Assembly: GCA_963837755.1 (NCBI GenBank) | Contig: CAWIOP010000001.1 | Coordinates: 620,001 to 684,000 of the forward strand | DNA length: 64,000 nucleotides | Direction: 5' to 3' | DNA from: JADGHX01 sp963837755 | GTDB lineage: Bacteria > Pseudomonadota > Gammaproteobacteria > Steroidobacterales > Steroidobacteraceae | Shown: piece after piece, positions 27,535 to 35,152 of the stretch | How the letters are laid out: each line of letters begins with the position of its first letter | How positions within the stretch are numbered: position 1 is the first letter of the stretch | Program-made: the position numbers and the translations under genes | Notes under the pieces: generated by a model | The model's database searches: none | The model's input: only the letters and a program-made list of their open reading frames with translations | What the model was told of the DNA's origin: nothing

Positions 27535-28083
27535 ATGTCCGACTCATCTGGTTTCAATCCGCATAGCACCACCATTCTCGCCGTCCGCAAGAACGGCGCC
27601 GTCGCCATGGGTGGCGACGGGCAGGTCACCCTCGGCAACACCGTCATGAAGGGCAACGCCCGCAAGGTGCGCCGCCTGTACAACGACAAGGTGCTCGCCG
27701 GCTTCGCCGGCGGCACGGCCGATGCCTTCACGCTGTTCGAGCGCTTCGAAGGCAAGCTCGAGAAGTTCGGCAACATCACGCGCGCCGCCATCGACCTTGC
27801 GAAAGACTGGCGCTCCGACCGCTACCTGCGCCGCCTCGAAGCGCTGCTGCTGGTGGGCGACAAGGACAAGCTGTTCGTCATTTCCGGCAACGGCGACGTC
27901 ATCGAGCCGGAGTACGACGTGGCGGCCATCGGCTCCGGCGGCTCGTTCGCGCTCTCCGCGGCGCGCGCGCTCTCCGAGAACACCGACATGGAGGCGAAAG
28001 TCATCGTCGAGAAGGCGATGGGCATCGCGGCCGACATCTGCATCTACACCAATCGCAACCTCATTCTGGACGAGCTCAAGTAA
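27535..28083 (+). CDS. hslV: ATP-dependent protease subunit HslV
   Basis: A 182-residue proteasome-like peptidase. The catalytic Thr starts the stretch TTILAVRKNGAVAMGGDGQVTLGN; GNARKVRRLY and LAGFAGGTADAFTLFERFE follow as in all HslV. Here Thr is preceded by an 11-residue leader (MSDSSGFNPHS) rather than by Met alone, so it must be removed to free the nucleophile. The ATG at 27535 follows GGGAG; a GTG at 27502 would lengthen the leader to 22. The stop is immediately at the ATG of hslU. Confidence 0.96.
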   Translation: MSDSSGFNPHSTTILAVRKNGAVAMGGDGQVTLGNTVMKGNARKVRRLYNDKVLAGFAGGTADAFTLFERFEGKLEKFGNITRAAIDLAKDWRSDRYLRRLEALLLVGDKDKLFVISGNGDVIEPEYDVAAIGSGGSFALSAARALSENTDMEAKVIVEKAMGIAADICIYTNRNLILDELK

Positions 28084-29429
28084 TGACGACCGCTACCGCA
28101 CTCACACCGCGCCAGATCGTGGCGGAGCTGGACAAGCACATCATCGGCCAGCAAGCCGCCAAGCGCGCCGTGGCCATCGCCCTGCGCAACCGCTGGAGGC
28201 GCATGCAGGTGGATGAGCCGCTGCGGCAGGAGATCACGCCCAAGAACATCCTCATGATCGGGCCCACGGGCGTGGGCAAGACGGAGATCGCTCGCCGTCT
28301 GGCGAAGCTTGCGAATGCGCCGTTCGTGAAGGTGGAGGCCACCAAGTTCACGGAAGTGGGCTACGTCGGGCGTGACGTCGACTCCATGGTAAAGGAGCTG
28401 GTGGATGTCGCCGTGAAAATCACACGCGAGCTGGAGATGGAGAAAGTGCGCGTGCGGGCGGCAGATGCCGCCGAAGAGCGCGTGCTCGATGCGCTGCTGC
28501 CGCAGCCGCGCCGCATGGGCTTCTCCACCGACGAGCCAGTGCAGCCGCGCGACGGCGAGACGCGGCAGAAGTTTCGCAAGATGCTGCGCGAAGGGCAGCT
28601 CGACGAGCGTGAGATCGAGCTCGAATTGCGCGCGCTGCCCGTTGGCGTGGAAATCATGGCGCCCCCGGGCATGGAAGAGATGCAGCAGCAGCTGCAGTCC
28701 ATGTTTGCCAACCTGGGCGGCAACAAGACCCGCACGCGCAAGGTGCGCGTGAAGGAAGCGCACAAGCTGCTCGTCGATGAGGAGGCCGCCAAGCTCATCA
28801 ACGAGGATGAGCTGAAGGTGCAGGCGGTGCAGAACGCGGAGCAGAACGGCATCGTCTTTATTGACGAGATCGACAAGGTGACGCGCCGTCAGGAAAGCAT
28901 CGGCGCGGACGTTTCACGCGAAGGCGTGCAGCGCGACCTGCTGCCGCTGGTGGAGGGCTCCACCGTGTCGACGAAATACGGCATGGTGAAGACAGACCAC
29001 GTGCTGTTCATCGCGTCCGGAGCATTCAGCCTCTCGAAGCCTTCGGACCTCATCCCGGAGTTGCAGGGGCGGTTGCCCATTCGCGTGGAGCTCGACTCGC
29101 TGAAGGTGGACGACTTCGTGCGCATTCTCACGGAGCCGGACGCGTCGCTCACGGCGCAATACAAGGCGCTCATGAAGACCGAGGGCGTCGACGTGCAGTT
29201 CGACGAGAGCGGTGTGAGGCGCGTGGCGGAAATTGCGTTTCAGGTGAATGAGCGCACGGAGAATATTGGCGCGCGCCGCCTGCACACGGTGATGGAGCGG
29301 CTGCTCGAGACGGTGTCGTATGACGCCACGGAGCAGAACGGCACCAGCATCACCATCGACGGCAAGTACGTTGATGATCACCTGGGCAACCTTGTGAAGG
29401 ATGAGGATCTGAGCCGCTACATCCTGTAG
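28083..29429 (+). CDS. hslU: ATP-dependent protease ATPase subunit HslU
   Basis: A 448-residue AAA+ unfoldase that feeds HslV. Walker A GPTGVGKTEIARRLAK lies near residue 60, the pore motif GYVGRDVDSMV near 90, Walker B IVFIDEIDKV near 258, sensor region FSLSKPSDLIPELQGRLPIRVEL, and the C-terminal tail NLVKDEDLSRYIL that inserts into HslV. All conserved parts are present. It begins at the last base of hslV. The usual next gene, DUF971, is 23 kb away, and a diverged copy of this 3' end occurs at 33013-33054. Confidence 0.97.
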   Translation: MTTATALTPRQIVAELDKHIIGQQAAKRAVAIALRNRWRRMQVDEPLRQEITPKNILMIGPTGVGKTEIARRLAKLANAPFVKVEATKFTEVGYVGRDVDSMVKELVDVAVKITRELEMEKVRVRAADAAEERVLDALLPQPRRMGFSTDEPVQPRDGETRQKFRKMLREGQLDEREIELELRALPVGVEIMAPPGMEEMQQQLQSMFANLGGNKTRTRKVRVKEAHKLLVDEEAAKLINEDELKVQAVQNAEQNGIVFIDEIDKVTRRQESIGADVSREGVQRDLLPLVEGSTVSTKYGMVKTDHVLFIASGAFSLSKPSDLIPELQGRLPIRVELDSLKVDDFVRILTEPDASLTAQYKALMKTEGVDVQFDESGVRRVAEIAFQVNERTENIGARRLHTVMERLLETVSYDATEQNGTSITIDGKYVDDHLGNLVKDEDLSRYIL

Positions 29430-29453
29430 CCGCCGGACGAAGCGTCGAAGCAG

Positions 29454-29476
29454 CAGCCGGCCACGAGCCGGCTGCC
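29454..29476 (+). terminator. Hairpin after hslU
   Basis: Arms GCAGCCGGC/GCCGGCTGC around a cacga loop, 25 bp after the hslU stop. No T run follows, so it may be an attenuating or 3'-protecting structure rather than a full intrinsic terminator. Confidence 0.45.
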
Positions 29477-29505
29477 AGGCCTGTAGCAAACGGAAGCGGC
29501 TGACG

Positions 29506-29712
29506 CTACTTCTTTTGACTCTGCGGTTCTGGTGCAAATCGCAGCGCCTTGAATATCAGCCGCAGCTCACCCGAGGAGCCATCGTAGACGTCATGTCCGC
29601 ACGTAAAAGTACGCTGGCGGGACTCTTCGAGTGCGCGATGCACATCCCGAGTGAGTTCACGCGACCGCTGCGCGCGAACACGCCGTATGTCTCTAAGCAG
29701 TGGATCGTTCAT
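29506..29712 (-). CDS. Putative antitoxin of the PIN toxin
   Basis: A 68-residue charged protein beginning MNDPLLRDIRRVRAQRSREL. This pattern (short Asp-Pro start, a helix with many Arg, then DVHRALEESRQR) is what usually accompanies VapC-like proteins of this subtype, as I recall, and the gene overlaps the toxin gene by 20 bp on the same strand. It is encoded after the toxin, unlike classical vapBC. The C-terminal part (residues 40-68) is not recognisable and may be changed. The role as antitoxin is inferred from position and pattern. Confidence 0.6.
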   Translation of the reverse strand: MNDPLLRDIRRVRAQRSRELTRDVHRALEESRQRTFTCGHDVYDGSSGELRLIFKALRFAPEPQSQKK

Positions 29713-30265
29713 GTGTTCTGGTACCCATTAGGTTTTCGGGAGTGCAAATATCCGGGCAACGGAAACCATGCGCCTCGCACGTTCGTACGACACCTCTGTG
29801 AATAGTGCGGTTCGCGAGATGCTTGCAGTTCCACGTGAGCAGAAATTGTACTGAATTCGTGGCTGCTATCGCTATGTGCTCCGCATCCGCCCGCGCCTTT
29901 TCTGGAAGCAGCCCGTTACCCATGAGCCGGATAACGAGAGCACCGGTTTTGTCATTCGGGTTGAGTACACCTACATCAGCCAGGGCGCGCAGCCGCTCTT
30001 GCGCGGCAGCGGAGTCGCCGGCTCGAGCCTCCGCAAGTACGTGCTCGGAAATCCAGAGCGCATAGTTGCCGCGATATCTCTCCCACCAAATACGCGTAAT
30101 CCGCTGCCGGCGCGCTGTTGCGAAGTCGCGGTTCATTCGCGCAGTCAGGTAGCTTGGAATGCTCGTGTCGAGATAAACCGCCTGCCGCGCGCCGCCGTAC
30201 ACCGCCGGTTCTTCGGCGACGAAGTAATCTCCGTAGGGCTGTGCGCGCGTGCTCCATGAATCCAC
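29693..30265 (-). CDS. PIN-domain toxin, VapC-like
   Basis: A 190-residue protein with a PIN nuclease core from about residue 30: first acidic residue in VYLDTSIPSYL, a Glu in ISEHVLAEARAGD, further acids around KARADAEHIAIAAT and the final FLLTWNCKHLAN, which is characteristic of one VapC-like subgroup. PIN toxins cleave tRNA or rRNA. The first 28 residues are extra compared with the family, and no better ATG exists, so an initiation codon closer to VYLDTS is possible. Cognate small gene follows at 29506. Confidence 0.8.
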   Translation of the reverse strand: MDSWSTRAQPYGDYFVAEEPAVYGGARQAVYLDTSIPSYLTARMNRDFATARRQRITRIWWERYRGNYALWISEHVLAEARAGDSAAAQERLRALADVGVLNPNDKTGALVIRLMGNGLLPEKARADAEHIAIAATNSVQFLLTWNCKHLANRTIHRGVVRTCEAHGFRCPDICTPENLMGTRTHERSTA

Positions 30266-30398
30266 AACGCGAATCTTGCGCGGCAGGTAAGAGTCGGTCT
30301 TCGCGCAAAACTCGTGTGTTTGTACAGAAATGCCTGCACTGCGACCGCCCTGATGCCAGGAGAGTAGACCTCGGGAGTTGCACCCAAAGCCCCTCGCA

Positions 30399-30432
30399 GA
30401 ACCGTACGTGACACTCTCGCGTCATACGGCTC
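30399..30432 (-). ncRNA. Group II intron domain V
   Basis: The 34-nt hairpin GAGCCGTATG...CGTACGGTTC with a GAGA-type loop (cgCGAGAGtg) has the size and form of domain V, the catalytic core of group II introns. The stop codon of the intron protein lies within its 5' strand. Confidence 0.9.
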
Positions 30433-31687
30433 CCATCGTTCGTACCGCAATCCGGCCAAAGGCGAGCCAATGGTTGAACAGTCTGGGCTGTCGCATCTTC
30501 ATCCGCTGCAACCAGCGATGGGCACGGGCCGGACTGCATAGCAACCGGCGATACTTCCGGCGCGCCCAACGCACAAGTCTTTCATCAAAGCGATAAAAGA
30601 CCTGACGCATGGCAGACCTGTAGAAGCGACCGTAGTAGTTCAGCCATCCTCTCAATCGAGTGTCGTACCGCGCGGCCAGCTCACTCAAGCCGACGGAGGT
30701 TTGTCTGTGGAGGCTCCACGAGCGGATTTCTCGGGTCATCCGCTGGATCGCCGCTGCACTCACGCCAGGCAGGAAGCTCGTCCATGACTGCCCATCGCGC
30801 CTTTTGGCTTGTCTCGGCCGGAACGTGAACCCCAGGAACGTAAACTGTACCCGGGGATAGCTCTTGCGCCGACTGCTGTCCTTGCAATACACCACGCCGG
30901 ATTTCTCCGGATGCATCTGAAGCCTGCATTCCTTCAACCGCATCTCGATAGCGGCCAGCAGACTCCCTGCCTCGCGTTCGCTTCGGCAATGAACGACTGC
31001 ATCATCCGCATATCGGGCAAAGGGATTGTGCGGGTGTTCCCGCTGCATCCACGCGTCGAAGGCATAGTGCATGTACAGGTTCATCAGGACGGGACCGATC
31101 ACTGAGCCTTGCGGCACGCCTTGGGTGCGCTGAAGGGTTTCCCCTTCCACACTCACCGCAGGCGCTGTCAGCCACCGCTCGATGTACAACACTGCCCAAG
31201 GGTCCTTGACGTGCTTGCTGATCGCTTTGCGCAGCAGTTCGTGATCGAGCTCATCGAACGCACGACTGACGTCGAATTCGACGCACCAGTCGTACTTCCA
31301 GCATCGCTCCCGGGTCACGGCCACCGCATCCGCGGCCGATTTATCAGGCCGATACCCGTACGAGTCGGGATGAAAGAGCTGTTCCAGCTCCCCTTCGATC
31401 CTCATCTTCACAACCTGCTGGGCGATCCTGTCGGCCACCGTCGGAACTCCCAGAACTCGCTTGCCGTTTCCGCTCTTCTTGGCAATCTCCACCTGCTTTA
31501 CCGGCGGTGGGAAGTAGCTCCCCGAGGCCATCCGGTTCCATAGCTTGTAGAGATTGCGGCTCAGGTCCGCCTCGAACGTCTCGATGCTCTCATCGTCGAT
31601 GCCCGCCGCGCCCCGATTGGCTCTCACGTGCCGGTACGCTTCCAACACTCTCCTTCTGGATATTTCATACGGCTTGGCTGGTGTCAT
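30422..31687 (-). CDS. ltrA: Group II intron-encoded reverse transcriptase/maturase
   Basis: A 421-residue protein with a full reverse-transcriptase core: conserved RVLGVPTVADRIAQQ, GYRPDKSAADAV, first catalytic Asp in CVEFDVSRAFDELDH, GVPQGSVIGPVLMN and the YADD box (FARYADDAVVHC). The maturase X domain follows (SELAARYDTRLRGWLNYYGRF), and the end is short and basic without an HNH endonuclease. It helps the intron RNA fold and reverse-splice into DNA. The frame is intact. The last residues MGAV overlap domain V, so translation ends inside the catalytic RNA. Confidence 0.96.
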   Translation of the reverse strand: MTPAKPYEISRRRVLEAYRHVRANRGAAGIDDESIETFEADLSRNLYKLWNRMASGSYFPPPVKQVEIAKKSGNGKRVLGVPTVADRIAQQVVKMRIEGELEQLFHPDSYGYRPDKSAADAVAVTRERCWKYDWCVEFDVSRAFDELDHELLRKAISKHVKDPWAVLYIERWLTAPAVSVEGETLQRTQGVPQGSVIGPVLMNLYMHYAFDAWMQREHPHNPFARYADDAVVHCRSEREAGSLLAAIEMRLKECRLQMHPEKSGVVYCKDSSRRKSYPRVQFTFLGFTFRPRQAKRRDGQSWTSFLPGVSAAAIQRMTREIRSWSLHRQTSVGLSELAARYDTRLRGWLNYYGRFYRSAMRQVFYRFDERLVRWARRKYRRLLCSPARAHRWLQRMKMRQPRLFNHWLAFGRIAVRTMGAV

Positions 31688-32323
31688 GGGCTCATCCTCG
31701 TTGCCGAGTTGACCCCTGCCACCAACCGAACGACGCCACCGCTTTGCTCCGCGTCCATTACAGACACTTCAACGCTCATACCGGGGGCTCCGCCACTGAC
31801 TGACGCATCGGTATTCCTCCTCGTGGTGTTCGCCACTTGTCGTTTTCCTACACATCATCAGTCAGCTCTTCGCACGTTCCGCAATTGAAGCCAATGAGTC
31901 GGGCTCGTGCCGCCTTTACACCGGCTGCCGCTGGGTCGATCAGCAGAACACTCTCCCAGCTCTCTCCCGCGGGCGAGAAACAACCGCGGTTCCGACAGCA
32001 GCTTAAATTTTCGATGCGTCTTCGGTCGGTTCACTTTCGTTCACCTTCCCGACTCTCACTTGCCGATCTTCTCGACCAGCTTTTCACCAGTTGCTCACTA
32101 CCGTGATCTTTTGAACCACAGCAGCACTGGCGTAGTTTGGAGCCCGCTTCTGCACGCTGACTCCGAGGGGCCCACCCTCATCTTCAATCGCAGCACTGAA
32201 AAACCAAGTCCTTTCGTTTTTCATTTCGTGCCGCACTTTCTCTCAATTTTGGCAATTGTCGAGCTGCCTGCGGACTACGTGGGGCGTAGAGTTCGCTCCG
32301 TTCCACGAAGAAAGGGTTTGGAC

Positions 32324-32731
32324 ATGGAGGTTCGGCTTTCGCGCTCGTTTGCCGAGCGCATCAGAGCGGTAGATCCAGAGCATGCCGGTGTGTGTAACGC
32401 GGCGCTGCCGGTGATGTTGGTGTCACCGAAACGTGCGGTAGTCGAGAAGACGGTGGCGAACAGTCGGACGAAGGGCTCTTTCGACAACGCCGTGGATTCG
32501 CTCGAATATCATTTCATCAAGCACGGCGGTGGAAGAACGCGTCAGGGGTACACGTTCGACGCCCTGCGATTTTTCAACCAGAACAAGGAGAAAGCTCAGT
32601 GGGGAAAGTGGCATCCGGCCTGGCACGAAGCATTTCGTTTAAAGATCGGCACGGTGCGCGGATACTTCACGCCGGGCGGACGCGTTCTCTCGTTCTGGGA
32701 CGAGCATGAAGACAGTCAAACTGCTCTATGA
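32324..32731 (+). CDS. Putative polymorphic-toxin-like domain protein
   Basis: A 135-residue protein. Its second half reads SLEYHFIKHGGG, then TRQGYTFDALRFFNQNK, and ends GYFTPGGRVLSFWD. This pattern (a KHG near the start, a Tyr/Asp/Phe helix, then a Tyr-Phe-Thr-Gly turn and Trp-Asp end) is like the stand-alone C-terminal domains of polymorphic and contact-dependent toxins, though I cannot name the family. The ATG is preceded by AAAGGG. The following gene overlaps by 26 bp and may be its immunity gene. The group II intron ends 87 bp upstream, so any longer N-terminal part was lost or never existed. Confidence 0.55.
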   Translation: MEVRLSRSFAERIRAVDPEHAGVCNAALPVMLVSPKRAVVEKTVANSRTKGSFDNAVDSLEYHFIKHGGGRTRQGYTFDALRFFNQNKEKAQWGKWHPAWHEAFRLKIGTVRGYFTPGGRVLSFWDEHEDSQTAL

Positions 32732-32993
32732 GCGCCTGTGCGCGCTGCCGGCGCCCGTGCTCGGCCGGACTATCGATGACTTTGCGTTGTACGAAGCACT
32801 TCTTGCCGGATGCGCCCATCGAGTAGCCCATGGCTACCTTCTGGACCTTTCAACCGTGCCAAGTCCGGATGAAGGAACTTTAAGGGCCGTCGCCGAGCTG
32901 CGCGCCAAGCCGGCCGTCTTAGCTGAAGAGCGCGCGTTCCTGGAATACTTCGAGCTGTTGGAAGAGATTCGATTTGCGCTGGGTGGCCCTTGA
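32706..32993 (+). CDS. Putative immunity/antitoxin partner
   Basis: A 95-residue, mostly helical acidic protein (TIDDFALYEALLAGCAHRVAHGYLL, then DEGTLRAVAELRAKPAVLAEERAFLEYFELLEEIRF). I do not recognise the family. It overlaps the 3' end of the toxin-like gene by 26 bp, an arrangement common for toxin/immunity and toxin/antitoxin pairs. Small size, acidic helices and coupling are the only support for the role. The sequence just after its stop holds a fragment resembling the hslU terminus. Confidence 0.6.
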   Translation: MKTVKLLYERLCALPAPVLGRTIDDFALYEALLAGCAHRVAHGYLLDLSTVPSPDEGTLRAVAELRAKPAVLAEERAFLEYFELLEEIRFALGGP

Positions 32994-33012
32994 GAAGCAT
33001 GCGCGCCACCGC

Positions 33013-33054
33013 GGTAACATCGTGAAGGACGAGGACTTCAGCCGCCGCGTCCTA
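33013..33054 (+). pseudogene. Diverged duplicate of the hslU 3' end
   Basis: Translation gives GNIVKDEDFSRRVL, against GNLVKDEDLSRYIL at the true hslU terminus (29385-29426); 10 of 14 residues and 31 of 42 bases agree. The frame has no preceding hslU sequence and runs on without a stop at the expected place. It has the same orientation as hslU, so it forms a direct repeat around the 3.6-kb PIN/intron/toxin block. The divergence means it came with foreign DNA or is old. Confidence 0.7.
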
Positions 33055-33109
33055 CAATCTGTCTCCCGGCAAACGGCGCGCAGAATTGTCTTCCGGGCTG
33101 GCGCAGTGC

Positions 33110-33211
33110 GCTTCCTTACCTGAGGAGTATCACCAGCAGTATCTGGCGAAGAATCCGAGCGGGTATTGCGGACTGGGAGGATGCGGAGTTGCCTATTTCC
33201 CGGCGGGTTAG
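33110..33211 (+). pseudogene. msrA 3'-end fragment, copy 1
   Basis: The frame LPEEYHQQYLAKNPSGYCGLG followed by GCGVAYFPAG and a stop is the C-terminus of peptide methionine sulfoxide reductase MsrA, including the resolving-Cys region. Only about 33 codons remain; the catalytic N-terminal part is missing. It starts about 55 bp after the hslU-like fragment. A second copy in the same orientation lies at 35051-35152. Confidence 0.8.
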
Positions 33212-33406
33212 AAGACCCTGATTGGATCCGCGTGATCTGTACGTGCTTTCGACCGGCACTGACGTCTACCGTTACTCTACCGGTAGATCATACGACCGGA
33301 AGCGACCCGTTGCGGGGCCGCAGCTCTTGCGTGAACCGACCGATCCCTCGGCCTTGAACCTACCGCCGAACAAGGTCTTCCAACTGGCTGCCCGGACTTC
33401 CCGAAT

Positions 33407-34885
33407 TCAGTCGGTGACTGCCGGGGAAGCGGAAGTCTTGCGCGTTTCCGTCGAGGCCGCCCCTGTTACTGAATAACGAGCATCGAGAGCTTCGAGACGC
33501 CGGTCGAGCAGCGCGCGGGAAAGATAGCGGCCGCCGACGATGACTGCGGAAATACGACGCGTGTTGCTCACATCGGCGAATGGGTCGGCATCGAGCAGCA
33601 GAAGATCCGCTCGCTTGCCCGCTTCAACGGTGCCACGATCGGCGCTTATTCCCAGCCATTCGCAAGGAAGGCGGGTTGCACCCTCAAGCACCTGTCGATT
33701 GCTCAGTCCTGCCCTGGCCATGGCCTCCAGTTCGTCATGCAACGAGAATCCCGGCACGAGGCCCGGCACGGGCGAATCAGTGCCCGCCACCACTGGTATT
33801 CCTGCGGCGGCGAACGCACGCACCAGGTGTCGGTTGAACTCGACAATTCGCTGCAGAAATTGGATTCGTTCGGGACTCGCCTGGGCGACGTACGGATTGT
33901 GGTTCACAACGACTGCATGCAATCGAGGCGCGAGGAAACGAAGCTCCGGCCGGCTCTTCAATGAGTCTGGGTTACTCGTTTCTTCCAGCAGTCGTTCATC
34001 CAGTGTGAGGGTTGCGGTAAGCCAAGTGCCATTGCGCTTCGCCATTTCCACGTACCGCGGAATGGCCTCCAGCGACGGCGGGTCGGTCTGCTGGGCAAAC
34101 TCCTCCGCGTGAGCCACCATGTCGTACCCCTGTTGAAAGAACGCTTCAGTGATGCCCTTGCCCTGCTGTGGGATATGCCCGATGACGCGCATTTTCAGTC
34201 GGTGCGCCTCTTCAACAATCGCAGTGAATGTCTCCAGGTTCAGCTGACTGTAAACCTTGATGATTTCATAGCCTTCTGCTGCAGCGTCGCGTACAGCCTG
34301 GCGGCCACCTTCTGGTGTCGTTGCGACGCGCGTCATTCCAACGGGCCAGATCGGCGGCGCCCCGTCGATCATGGCAGCTAGTGCAATGTGTGGGCCAAGA
34401 ACCCGGCCGGATTCCACTTCGACGCGCTGTCCCACCGTTTCCGACATCGCCTGCAGATCGACAACCTGCAGTACGCCATTGACGAGATAGGGTGTGAGGA
34501 TGTCCTCCGTCTGCACCGTGCCGTCGCGCAGGTCGGGATCCTGCAAGAACATGCGCATCATGCGATCGTTCTCGATGTGCACGTGCATGTCTGCCAGCCC
34601 GGGCATGAGCCATTTGCCGGTGGCGTCGATGCGCTTCACTCCTCGCAGCGCGCCTATCTGAGTGGATGGTGTAATAGAGGTGACTCGTCCTTCGCGAATA
34701 ACGACGGTTACGTCGCGGAGGGGGCTGCCATCTGCCGTCATTGGCAGCACGGTGACGTGTTCCATTGCAAGCGCCGGAATCCTGGCTTCGGCTGCGGCGT
34801 TGGCAGGCCCCGGCACAAGCGCGACGCCAGACAATGCCGCGGCAAGAATCGCGGTCGCAACCCTACTTATCGTGGTCGAGGCCAT
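33407..34885 (-). CDS. Exported amidohydrolase (imidazolonepropionase-like)
   Basis: A 492-residue metal-dependent hydrolase with a signal peptide (ISRVATAILAAALSGVALVPGPANA). The metal motif HVH is in GLADMHVHIEND near residue 107, further likely ligands are His in VIGHIPQQG and VAHAEEFAQQ, and the catalytic Asp is in VVAGTDSPVPG. The ending GTVEAGKRADLLLLDADPF is usual for the amidohydrolase superfamily. Substrates of exported members include dipeptides and lactam rings; unknown here. The ATG at 34885 follows AGGGAG. It is flanked on both sides by msrA 3' fragments in direct orientation. Confidence 0.88.
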   Translation of the reverse strand: MASTTISRVATAILAAALSGVALVPGPANAAAEARIPALAMEHVTVLPMTADGSPLRDVTVVIREGRVTSITPSTQIGALRGVKRIDATGKWLMPGLADMHVHIENDRMMRMFLQDPDLRDGTVQTEDILTPYLVNGVLQVVDLQAMSETVGQRVEVESGRVLGPHIALAAMIDGAPPIWPVGMTRVATTPEGGRQAVRDAAAEGYEIIKVYSQLNLETFTAIVEEAHRLKMRVIGHIPQQGKGITEAFFQQGYDMVAHAEEFAQQTDPPSLEAIPRYVEMAKRNGTWLTATLTLDERLLEETSNPDSLKSRPELRFLAPRLHAVVVNHNPYVAQASPERIQFLQRIVEFNRHLVRAFAAAGIPVVAGTDSPVPGLVPGFSLHDELEAMARAGLSNRQVLEGATRLPCEWLGISADRGTVEAGKRADLLLLDADPFADVSNTRRISAVIVGGRYLSRALLDRRLEALDARYSVTGAASTETRKTSASPAVTD

Positions 34886-35050
34886 TCGGGCTCCCTTCTT
34901 CGGTATCTGCAACGCAAGTGCGGAGTCTGTGACGTTTCAAGTACGTTGAGGGTTTAAAGCGATCCCGTCGCAAGGTGGATTCTCAACGTCTACCGGAAGT
35001 CGACCGATTCGCCAGCAGCGCTGATGTAACCGCGTGATCTCCGTGGCGGA

Positions 35051-35152
35051 TTCCTCTTCGCTGAGGATTATCACCAGCAATATCTTGCGAAGAACCCCGG
35101 GGGATACTGTGGCATCGGCGGACGCGGCGTCTCGTATGAATCAAGGGTATAG
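35051..35152 (+). pseudogene. msrA 3'-end fragment, copy 2
   Basis: The frame FLFAEDYHQQYLAKNPGGY, then CGIGGRGVSYESRV and a stop, is again an MsrA C-terminus. It agrees with copy 1 at 20 of 25 aligned residues, so the two are not recent identical duplicates. The N-terminal enzyme part is absent upstream, where the sequence is non-coding. Confidence 0.8.

Larger units (their letters stand above)
30361..32236 (-). mobile_element. Group II intron with reverse transcriptase
   Basis: An intron of about 1.88 kb on the minus strand. The proposed 5' end starts GTGCGG at 32236, matching the GTGYG consensus. The 549 bp before the reverse-transcriptase gene fit domains I-III. Within it TTTCTC (plus-strand 31975-31980) can pair as EBS1 with GAGAAA, the last six bases of the 5' exon, which supports the boundary. 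Domain V is at 30399-30432 and a domain VI-like stem follows, placing the 3' end at 30361 within a few bases. It lies between the PIN toxin and the toxin/immunity-like pair. The 3' boundary is approximate. Confidence 0.8.
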
